From Nocardioides sp. (GTDB lineage Bacteria > Actinomycetota > Actinomycetes > Propionibacteriales > Nocardioidaceae): 50,255 nt of DNA. The stretch covers positions 1 through 50,255 of the forward strand of contig NZ_JAOPWY010000114.1 of the NCBI RefSeq assembly GCF_025965415.1. The letters are read 5' to 3'. How positions within the stretch are numbered: position 1 is the first letter of the stretch; each line of letters starts with the position of its first letter. This document shows positions 43,903 through 50,255 of this stretch, piece by piece. A program made the position numbers and the translations under genes. Below the pieces are notes generated by a model. It did no database searches, had not been told where the DNA came from, and saw only the letters and a list, made by a program, of their open reading frames with translations.

Positions 43903-44230
43903 CGATCAAACTCCTTCCACGACATGAATCAGCACGTCGTGAAGGTCGCCGAGCGGCGTCCCCGTACCCGTCCCCCCATCCCGTAGAACGCGTGGGGGGA
44001 CGCCCCCGCCGAAGCGCGTTTACGCAGGCCAGAGGGCGTCCCCCCGAAAGTGGAAGGGGCCCCGGTGCTCGCTACCTCCAAGGCCGGTCCCCACAACTAG
44101 ATGTAGAGGATGCGTCTCGCGCGCCGGCGCCGCGTGACTACTCTGCGCGTCGAGAGCGCTCAGCTCACCGTGGCGGGCGGGCACCGCGTGGCGACCGGCC
44201 GACCCGGCCCTTCCCGCCTAGCCTGAAAGC
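43903..44230. promoter_or_regulatory. Divergent control region of the conjugative element
   Basis: About 330 bases between the leftward transfer operon and the rightward genes. It holds an imperfect inverted repeat close to the operon start (CACGAC 43918-43923 with GTCGTG 43936-43941), the strong inverted repeat listed separately, and GGGGCCCC near 44056. No coding frame is convincing. This is the natural place for promoters of both units and possibly for the transfer origin. Confidence 0.5.
43994..44045. repeat. Perfect 12-bp inverted repeat, candidate transfer origin or operator
   Basis: GGGGGGACGCCC (43994-44005) is followed after 28 bases by its exact complement GGGCGTCCCCCC (44034-44045). 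The loop contains a smaller pairing segment around GCGCGTTTACGC. It lies in the divergent control region, not after a gene, so it is unlikely to be a terminator. Confidence 0.55.
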
Positions 44231-44668
44231 GTGGTGACCATGCCTCTGTGGGCCGTGTTTGCGGTCAGCTTCGGCGCCCCGGTGCTCGCGTTCCTCGGGG
44301 TGCTCTTCGCGCAGCTCGTCGGCAGGAAGGGCGCCAAAGAATTGGAGACCCGTTCCAAGCGTGAAGAGACGATGCGCAACCTTCGGTGGGCCGCCGAGCT
44401 CGCCGTAACCGACGACGAGGCGAAGTCTGCGCTCGGTGTCGCACAACTCGTCGCCCTTGGAGACTCCGACCTGCTCGACGTCGACCAACAGCTCTTCGTC
44501 GATGCGGCGCTCGCAGCGGTTGTGAACGACGCCGTCCAAGAGGTCGAAGCCGCGGGACCAGAGGTCGAAGTCGTGCGCGACTGGGAGCCCTCTTCGCTGG
44601 AACCGCCACCCTCGGACGACCTAGACTCAACACAGGACGACGAAGCGGAAGGATCTGCCGATGGCTAA
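44231..44668 (+). CDS. Single-span membrane protein, unknown function
   Basis: About 145 residues: a membrane span at the N-terminus (WAVFAVSFGAPVLAFLGVLF) followed by a charged cytoplasmic helical part (RKGAKELETRSKREETMRNL, RWAAELAVTDDEAKSALGVA) and an acidic tail. I know no family by name. The start is one of several GTG/ATG codons at 44231-44240. It overlaps the next small gene by 8 bases. The pair reads away from the transfer operon and may be a small regulatory or maintenance unit of the element. Confidence 0.55.
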   Translation: MVTMPLWAVFAVSFGAPVLAFLGVLFAQLVGRKGAKELETRSKREETMRNLRWAAELAVTDDEAKSALGVAQLVALGDSDLLDVDQQLFVDAALAAVVNDAVQEVEAAGPEVEVVRDWEPSSLEPPPSDDLDSTQDDEAEGSADG

Positions 44669-44843
44669 GCGAGTCACAGTGACGGGCGCTGAACAGTCCG
44701 CTGCTCGCAACATCATCAAGCGGAATACGGCCAAGGGCGTGACCACGCGTTCGTCCGTCACGAAAATTGCCAACGCCCGGTCGTCTTCGACAGGTCGACA
44801 CCTGAGCGCGTCGACGGCAGCCAGGAAGCCTCAAGCATCCTGA
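44661..44843 (+). CDS. Small basic hypothetical protein
   Basis: A 60-residue, Lys/Arg/Ser-rich protein (MAKRVTVTGAEQSAARNIIK). No domain is known to me. It starts inside the end of the membrane-protein gene, so it is likely co-translated with it. Confidence 0.45.
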   Translation: MAKRVTVTGAEQSAARNIIKRNTAKGVTTRSSVTKIANARSSSTGRHLSASTAARKPQAS

Positions 44844-45068
44844 CCTGGCCCTCCGGCCGTGGTGTCACCATTCGAGAAGAGCACGCGGAGCAGTTCTGGT
44901 GAGGTCGCGCAGCTCGCGACCCGCTCGACCAGAGCCGTATTCCGCCGCCGCAACTGGTCGCGACCAGGCGCACTGACGAGGCGTTTGACCTCGCGACCGC
45001 GGTTTGCTCCTACTCAGGACGTGGCTGAGCCGCAACCGCCCTGCGTACGGCATCTCCCGCCCCTGCCC

Positions 45069-45812
45069 CTACTGGGTAAGGACCTGGGCCTCGCCGACCC
45101 TGACGTCCTCGGTGCTGGCCAGATCGAACTCCATCGTCCCAGTCATCCCACCACCGGCCCACTCAACCACCCAGTACGACGAGGCAGTCACCGTGTACGC
45201 ACCCGCGGGCTGATCCGCGCTCGTGAGCTGGTAGCGGTGGCCACAGGTCGGAGAATCCTTCTTTCCGAAATGATCTGCATACGGCGTGCCCGTCCCACAC
45301 GAGATCGGTTCCGAGCCGTCGCCCATGTCCCACACGACCTCGACGACGGACGCGCTCGCGGTCACCGTGACGCCCGCTTCGGATGCGGACCTAGTGATGG
45401 GTCCGTACGTATTCGGCGTCGGGTTCGCGACCCACATCCAGACGGGTAGACCGATCAAGCCCATCCGGTTCTGACCCGGCTCCGGGACGATCCCGATCCC
45501 GATCGGCTCGAGATCCATCGCCGCCACCGCTCTAGCGGCCAGCTCGCCCGGATTCACCCAGGTTGTCGGAGGCTCCTCGATCCACACCTTCGGAGGTCCA
45601 CCGGGCGGGGCGATGTAGGGCGGCGGAGGAGCGCAGTAGTACCAGTCGCCGTCCTCGTCGGTCTTCCCACTAGGCGGCGGGTCCTGCGGGTCAACCCGCG
45701 TCACCCAACAACTATGTGCCGCGCTCCACCGCGCACCCTGATTCTCACACGGGATCTCATTGGGCGGTTCGAAGCTGGTTGGAGGCCCACCAGTGGGAAG
45801 CACCACGTTCTA
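45069..45812 (-). CDS. PKD-like extracellular-type protein without signal peptide
   Basis: About 245 residues. Residues 5-60 are Pro-rich with paired Cys residues (IPCENQGARWSAAHSCWV; WYYCAPPPPYIAPPGG). The C-terminal part is PKD-like (VEVVWDMGDGSEPISCGTGT, CGHRYQLTS, YTVTASSYWVVEW). Such proteins in actinobacterial elements are normally exported. Here the frame begins at GTG codons right behind an in-frame TAG, with no signal peptide, so the N-terminus has probably been lost. It converges on the small rightward genes. The adjacent M48-like gene upstream is broken as well, so this may be a decaying segment of the element. Confidence 0.55.
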
Positions 45813-45819
45813 ATCGACT

Positions 45820-46817
45820 TCAGCCCGGAACCATGTAGAGACCGCGCTTCGGAGCTTCCATGGCAGGCGCCGCAGGTGTCTCCAGACGCTGCAGTTGCAG
45901 GTTCGCTACTGGCTCGCCCAAGCGACACCACAGCGCAGCGAGGACGCTGCCCAACCCGAGGCTGACCACCAGGTCGTCTGCCCGCTCCATTGCTCGTCCG
46001 GAAAGCTTCTGCCCGGCGGCGGGCGACAGGTAGCTCAGCGCGATCACCACGCCACCCAGCACGCCGCTCCATGGCCGGTCCTCCACTGCGGCTTGTACGA
46101 CGCAGATCACGCCAATCACGCCTCGGAATTGCCATGCGATCCCGCCCAGCGGGAGCCGGGACATCCCGCCCGTCATCTCGCGGAACACGGCAGCCAGCAC
46201 TCGCCACGGGACGGTGACCACCATCATGGCCAGCTCGCCACGCCCGGTCATGGCCCGGTGCCACCCCTCGGTGTGAGCGATCACGGCGGCGACCTCAGAG
46301 ACGGTGAGCCGTCGCTGGTAGAACGCGTCGAGTAGGCCTGGGGTGATCACCAGAGACTCCTGGCCGAGTCGAACTACCCCTTGAGTCGTGTTCCGCGGCG
46401 ATCGCCTGATCAACACGTGCCGCTCCTCCAACCCGCACCGGGCCAGGTACGCCTGCAGCGGGGCCCACATCTGAGCTCAGCACATGACGCCGGCCGAGAC
46501 CAGGTCACCAGCCTCACCGTCGGGGACTCGAGGAAGCCAAGGGCCAGTGCGCCGACCAGGACCGCGAAGACCAGCATGGTCGGCCCTGCGACCGGGTCGG
46601 GCAACAGGCTGAAGACCGTCAGCTCGATCATCAGGCTCACCACCAGGACTGGTCCGGCGCGGACCAGGCGCAACAACGGCGTCGGAACGACTCTCAACGC
46701 GACCCTCTCCTCTCGGGTGTCCAAAGCCGACGGCGCGCGCGCCGACCATCTCCTGACCGCTCCCGGCGGTCCCTTGCCGTAGGTACTCGTGACCAGTGTG
46801 TGCCCAACCGCCGACAC
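45820..46817 (-). pseudogene. Membrane M48-like peptidase protein, frameshifted
   Basis: The N-terminal piece starts near 46817 and has two spans (GPVLVVSLMIELTVFSLLPD and AGPTMLVFAVLVGALALGFL). Near 46480 the frame shifts and continues as MWAPLQAYLARCGLEERHVL, RLGQESLVITPGLLDAFYQR and EVAAVIAHTEGWHRAM. The last part corresponds to the HExxH zinc site of M48 peptidases but reads HTEGWH, so catalytic residues are missing or moved. Further hydrophobic segments follow (GVIGVICVVQAAVEDRPW; VLGGVVIALSYLSPAAG). Whether the product was ever an active peptidase is unclear; related non-catalytic members occur in mobile elements. The single frame change could also be a sequence error. Confidence 0.55.
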
Positions 46818-46825
46818 CGATGCGG

Positions 46826-46834
46826 TTATCCACA
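46826..46834 (+). promoter_or_regulatory. Perfect DnaA box TTATCCACA
   Basis: Matches the consensus 9-mer exactly. It lies about 80 bases upstream of the gene at 46914, in the gap after the broken M48-like gene. A second copy is at 48739-48747. Confidence 0.45.
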
Positions 46835-46913
46835 GGTCGGTGGTCCTAGGGCGTGAGCGGCCGGCCGTGTGGGTTCATCGGGCATCACGGCCAACCGAAG
46901 GGAACCCGCGAAC

Positions 46914-47264
46914 GTGAGTGCCTCAGCCACCATCGCCGAGGACTCCCACCGGGTGATCGGGGAGATCGTCGAGCTGCTGCATCAGGCCAGCGAGCAGACG
47001 TGGCACGACGCGGCGACCGAGTCGCCGCGCGTGTCCCTGGGGCTGGGGATCGACCTCGCGCACGCGCAGGCAAGCCTCTTGCTGCCTGTCGACTACCAGA
47101 TCCCGCTCGGGGTCGTGGACGGCCGCACCGTCGCGCAGCTGCTCCGAGATGCAGAGCACCGCACCCAGACTCTGCCGTTGCACCGGCCCGAAATGGCGGA
47201 AACCTCCGACCTGGTCGTCGCCCTGTGCGACCTGATCCGCGAGGCCGGTCACCTTGACTGCTAG
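46914..47264 (+). CDS. Hypothetical helical protein of the element
   Basis: About 116 residues starting VSASATIAEDSHRVIGEIVE (GTG 46914, preceded by AAGGGAA). It is mostly alpha-helical, with a conserved-looking middle part (SLGLGIDLAHAQASLLLPVD, YQIPLGVVDGRTVAQLLRDA). No domain is known to me. It overlaps the next gene by 11 bases, so the two form an operon. An upstream start at 46869 would add low-complexity residues only. Confidence 0.5.
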   Translation: MSASATIAEDSHRVIGEIVELLHQASEQTWHDAATESPRVSLGLGIDLAHAQASLLLPVDYQIPLGVVDGRTVAQLLRDAEHRTQTLPLHRPEMAETSDLVVALCDLIREAGHLDC

Positions 47265-48789
47265 CGGCGGGCCGGGCAGGTATACCAACGCCGACGTCGA
47301 GCTCTTCGACCTCGACCAGCTCACGCACACCAGCGACCAGCGCAGCGTCGGAGAGCTCCTCGTCGACGTCGATCGCCAGGCACGCCTTCTGTTGATCGAC
47401 GTGACCGAGGACGACGCCGCACAGCTGCTGCATGCCTGGCCGACACTCGTCTCCAGGGCTGTCGACCTGTGGCAGGCACTCCCCCACACCCCCGGGCACC
47501 CCGCCCAGACGGCAACCTCCATCGACCGCGTCGCCCAGATCAGCCACAGGATCTCCCAGCGGCTGAGGACCAGCCCATGGCCACCCGCCACGGCTCCCGA
47601 CCCACGCCTGAGCAACATGGCGAACACCCTCGACCAAGCGGCGTCCCTCGTCCGGCGATTCGCCGACCGCACGCCTCTCAGCGACGCAGCGCGCGAGGAC
47701 CTCCACGCAGCGCGAGCTCGAATCATGCACAGCCTCTACGTCGCCACCCACGCGGTCACCGTGTCCCTCCTCCAGCACGGCCGAATCCGCTACCACCAAG
47801 CCGCAACCAGCCGCCGGCCCTTGGCCACGCCAGCCAACCAGACCCCGTACGCCGTGGCGCCGACCACCGCATGGGTACGGCGAATGTCCGCGGCCGAGGC
47901 CGCCGCGGCCAGCTTCGCCCCCCACGGCCGACTCCCCGCCCTGCTCAACGGCGAACAACGCACACCGCCGGCGGACGCCGGCCGGCTCGTTCGAGCCCTG
48001 GCCCACTGGGAAGTCCAAGCACACCGAGGACTCGTCTGTCCCGACTGGCTCGACAACATGGTCCTGATCACCCGCACCCAAGCACTCATCACCGGGACCG
48101 CCATGGTCCTGGTCACCGCTGCGGCCGCCGGCGGGATACTCGACCTCTCGCCGCGGCTCGGGCCTGCTCTCGAACGATCCGGTGCCGCCTGGAACGACCT
48201 CGGCAGCCGCTGGGACGACCTCACGCCTGCGAACGTGCGACCCTCGCCCCAACTACTGGTCGCCGCAAGCGAGATCCGCGCCGCGACACGAAACCTCACC
48301 CACGACGGCGCCCCCATGGCGACTCCGCACACGATCGCAACCCGGCCGGGATTCCACGAGGACCTCCAGGCCGTCCTCCACGCGCTCGAGCACGCCGACG
48401 AGCTCGCCCACGCCGTCGCCGAGAAGGGCACCACCCCGGGACTCACCGGCCGAGCCCGGGCCCTGTCCATCCGAGCGCACAACGACATCGAAGCCGGCCG
48501 CGTCGCCGCCCTCGAAGGCGATGTCGTGTGGGTGTCCCCCACCGACATCCTCGCCAAGCACATGGTCGCCGCTCCACCGCCGGTCACTGAAGGCCTCCGG
48601 GCCTCCGGCGAAGCAGTCGTGCAGGCAGCGACGGTCGCTGGAGCTGTTGCCTCGCCGGCTCAGTCGGCTTTGGCGAACGCGCAGTGGGACCAGAGCTCCG
48701 CGCCAGTGCCTACGCGCAAGCAGGCCGAGCAACACACGTTATCCACAGGCTGCACTGATCGCTCCGAGCCAGGTCGGCAACATAGGTGA
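47254..48789 (+). CDS. Hypothetical protein of the element
   Basis: About 511 residues, Ala/His/Thr-rich and helical. Recognisable blocks are YTNADVELFDLDQLTHTSDQ, LIDVTEDDAAQLLHAWPTLV, LDQAASLVRRFADRTPLSDA, ALAHWEVQAHRGLVCPDWLD and VLITRTQALITGTAMVLVTA. I see no catalytic motif or clear membrane span. It starts at TTG 47254 inside the end of the previous gene. Proteins of this type are seen beside conjugation genes in actinobacterial elements, but none has a known function that I can name. A DnaA-type box lies within its 3' end. Confidence 0.6.
   Translation: MTASGGPGRYTNADVELFDLDQLTHTSDQRSVGELLVDVDRQARLLLIDVTEDDAAQLLHAWPTLVSRAVDLWQALPHTPGHPAQTATSIDRVAQISHRISQRLRTSPWPPATAPDPRLSNMANTLDQAASLVRRFADRTPLSDAAREDLHAARARIMHSLYVATHAVTVSLLQHGRIRYHQAATSRRPLATPANQTPYAVAPTTAWVRRMSAAEAAAASFAPHGRLPALLNGEQRTPPADAGRLVRALAHWEVQAHRGLVCPDWLDNMVLITRTQALITGTAMVLVTAAAAGGILDLSPRLGPALERSGAAWNDLGSRWDDLTPANVRPSPQLLVAASEIRAATRNLTHDGAPMATPHTIATRPGFHEDLQAVLHALEHADELAHAVAEKGTTPGLTGRARALSIRAHNDIEAGRVAALEGDVVWVSPTDILAKHMVAAPPPVTEGLRASGEAVVQAATVAGAVASPAQSALANAQWDQSSAPVPTRKQAEQHTLSTGCTDRSEPGRQHR
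48739..48747 (+). promoter_or_regulatory. Perfect DnaA box TTATCCACA, second copy
   Basis: Exact consensus 9-mer, followed by GG as at 46826. It lies inside the 3' end of the 47254 gene and about 100 bases before the excisionase gene. Confidence 0.4.
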
Positions 48790-48851
48790 CCATCAGACAT
48801 GGGATGGGTGACGACAACCCCGATCCAGCGGCAGTTGGAGGAGACAAAGAG

Positions 48852-49334
48852 ATGGACAACGTCGAGCAGACTCCCAGCATGGGTGAGGTCATCCAACGCT
48901 GGTTGGCCAACACGGCGAACGCACCCGTCAGCACCAGGGCCAGCACCCCAGGTCAGCAGCAAGGCACGGCCATGAAGGAGCAGGAGACGGTGCGTGGTGG
49001 CGACCCAGACCCCACCGCACGTGGTGGGCTGGTACTAATCCCCGCCACCATGACCATTGCGCAAGCGGCCGACTACATCGGCATCGCGAAGTCGACCCTC
49101 TACACCTGGCGCACGCGGCGCCCCGGTTTCGGGCCACGCGCAGTGAAAGCGGGAGGCGCGCTGCGGTACCGCCGTTCGGACCTCGAAGCATGGCTCGAGG
49201 CCCACACCGAGGCACTCGATCTCGCACCGGAACTGGACGCCGAGCAGCACGACCAGGACTCGAGGCTCGACAAGCCGGCCGCGTCCCGCGCTCCAAGGTC
49301 CATGTCACGACGGTCCGGTCCACGCAGTCGCTAG
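48852..49334 (+). CDS. Excisionase-type helix-turn-helix protein
   Basis: About 160 residues. A winged MerR-like HTH_17 domain sits in the middle: MTIAQAADYIGIAKSTLYTW, then RTRRPGFGPRAVKAGGALRY, RRSDLEAWLEAH. Such proteins bind near attachment sites and help the integrase remove the element. The N-terminal 70 residues are an extension without clear fold, and the C-terminus is basic. ATG 48852 has GGAGGA upstream. It directly precedes the integrase gene in the same reading frame, as in many actinobacterial elements. Confidence 0.75.
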   Translation: MDNVEQTPSMGEVIQRWLANTANAPVSTRASTPGQQQGTAMKEQETVRGGDPDPTARGGLVLIPATMTIAQAADYIGIAKSTLYTWRTRRPGFGPRAVKAGGALRYRRSDLEAWLEAHTEALDLAPELDAEQHDQDSRLDKPAASRAPRSMSRRSGPRSR

Positions 49335-49361
49335 CTCGCCCACGTCGACAAGGACGCCGCA

Positions 49362-50255
49362 TTGGCTCGCCCCACACTTCCCCTCGGAACATTCGGGAGG
49401 ATCACGACCACGGAGGTGCGCTCCGGCGTCTACCGCGCCCGAACCCGTTTCCGCGACTTCGACGGCGTGACCCGCGAAGTCAAGGCGACCGGTCGCAGCA
49501 CCGCCGCAGCAACGCGAGAGCTCAAGACCAAGATCGCCGACCGGAGCGCACCCACCGGTGACCTCATCGATCCCGACATGCGCATCAGTCACGTCGCCGA
49601 GATCTGGCTCTCGCTGTATCGCGCCGAGCAACGCTCGGAAGCAACCACGGCGAACGAGTACCAGCGCGTCATCGAGAACGTCATCAACCCCGCCATCGGC
49701 AACATCCGTCTGCGCGAGGCAACAGCTGGGCGCCTGGAACGGCTGATCAGGTCGCAGGAATCGCACAGCCGCCGTAAGAAGACCAAGACGGTGCTCAAGA
49801 TGATGCTCGACGCTGCTGTCATCGATGACGCGCTCCCCGCCAACCCTGTCTCCTCCACATCGAGGCTCCGTGGCCAGAAGAACGAGATCCAGGCGCTCTC
49901 GCTCGCGGATCTCAACGCCGTCCGTTCAGCCGTCGACGCATGGATGACCCAGAAGCGGCCCGGCCCGAAGCCGAGCATGGACATGCCCGACATCATCGAC
50001 CTGCTGCTCGCTACCGGTTGCCGGATCGGTGAAGTACTCGCGTTGCGATGGACCGACATCGACCTGTCTGCGACCCCGCCGACGGCCACGATCAGCGGGA
50101 CGATCAAGACGGAGACCGGAAAGGGCACCTACCGCAAGTCCAAGCCCAAGTCCGATGCGTCCAAGCGCACCATCGCCCTGCCGCCGTTCGCGGTCGACGT
50201 GCTGATGAGGCGCCGTGCTGAGCAGCCGGCGAATCGGCACCACGCGGTGTTCGCC
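49362..50255 (+). CDS. Tyrosine recombinase/integrase, partial at right edge
   Basis: 298 codons visible. An N-terminal Arm-binding-like part (YRARTRFRDFDGVTREVKAT) leads to a core-binding SAM-like domain (ISHVAEIWLSLYRAEQRSEA, YQRVIENVINPAIGNIRLRE) and the start of the catalytic domain (LLLATGCRIGEVLALRWTDI with the first catalytic Arg, and KSDASKRTIALP with the Lys-side strand). The HxxR and Tyr residues lie beyond the window. TTG 49362 is the likely start, with AAGGA upstream; an in-frame TAG just before it separates it from the excisionase. It catalyses site-specific integration and excision of the element. Confidence 0.88.
   Translation, partial: MARPTLPLGTFGRITTTEVRSGVYRARTRFRDFDGVTREVKATGRSTAAATRELKTKIADRSAPTGDLIDPDMRISHVAEIWLSLYRAEQRSEATTANEYQRVIENVINPAIGNIRLREATAGRLERLIRSQESHSRRKKTKTVLKMMLDAAVIDDALPANPVSSTSRLRGQKNEIQALSLADLNAVRSAVDAWMTQKRPGPKPSMDMPDIIDLLLATGCRIGEVLALRWTDIDLSATPPTATISGTIKTETGKGTYRKSKPKSDASKRTIALPPFAVDVLMRRRAEQPANRHHAVFA

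Larger units (their letters stand above)
29899..50255. mobile_element. Integrative conjugative element, right end beyond the window
   Basis: A long leftward block of type IV secretion genes (29.9-43.9 kb), small unknown genes, an excisionase and a tyrosine integrase form the standard ICE layout. The integrase is cut by the window edge; the attachment site on that side is therefore out of view. The left limit lies somewhere in 28.8-29.9 kb. No relaxase and no obvious cargo genes are visible. Confidence 0.75.

Noticed and set aside
1..50255. tRNA or rRNA genes
   Set aside because: Reading both strands for T-arm-like GGTTCGAATCC sequences and long conserved rRNA blocks gave no candidate with a complete cloverleaf.
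1..50255. CRISPR array
   Set aside because: No series of regularly spaced identical repeats and no cas genes were seen.

Overview
The window is high-GC DNA with GTG/TTG starts, Shine-Dalgarno-led genes and families typical of Actinobacteria (Excalibur and SCO4226-like proteins, SCO6880-type conjugation protein, GAF sensor next to an RsbW-like ATPase). I read it as the chromosome of an actinobacterium, plausibly Nocardioidaceae, that carries an integrated conjugative element on the right. The taxon is inferred from protein families only.

Left part (1-11.5 kb): mostly signalling genes. A membrane GAF-GAF sensor runs off the left edge and carries two frameshifts. It is followed by an RsbW-like ATP-binding protein, an SDR oxidoreductase, a SAM methyltransferase divergent from a LuxR-type regulator, a DUF4242 nickel-binding-type protein, an unknown protein and two histidine kinases.

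Middle (11.7-29 kb): an insertion-sequence scar holds a decayed IS3 copy beside an IS110 copy with a single frameshift, next to a broken EF-hand/dockerin-like gene. Next come an Excalibur/SNase-like secreted protein, an ANTAR-like remnant, the pyruvate/peptide-uptake pair cstA-ybdD and a second IS110 fragment. A block of secreted metallopeptidases follows, all transcribed leftwards: an M14 carboxypeptidase, a matrixin-type HExxHxxxxxH protease with thrombospondin-3-like repeats, and an MXAN_6640-type protease. A small membrane-anchored protein lies among them.

Right part (29.9-50.2 kb): an integrative conjugative element. About a dozen leftward genes with overlapping or nearly touching ends encode a Gram-positive-type type IV secretion system: HTH protein, ParA/MinD-like protein, pilin-sized membrane protein, two VirB8/TcpC-like single-span proteins, VirB6/TrbL-like channel, SCO6880 protein, VirB4-like ATPase, a multi-domain cell-wall hydrolase, a membrane protein, a VirD4/TraM-recognition coupling ATPase and a DUF4913-like protein. 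The opposite strand carries small unknown genes, an excisionase and a tyrosine integrase that runs off the right edge. No relaxase is visible in the window.

The strongest candidate for something unusual is the 806-residue secreted protein at 32697-35117. It joins an endonuclease/exonuclease/phosphatase domain with its key residues to a lytic-transglycosylase-like domain, an ARB_07466-like domain and a LytM/M23 peptidase domain inside the conjugation operon. Other points of interest are a perfect 12-bp inverted repeat in the divergent control region of the element, two perfect DnaA boxes, a perfect Crp/GlxR-type site, a possible bridge-RNA region of the IS110 copy, and a recurring pattern of one-base frameshifts.
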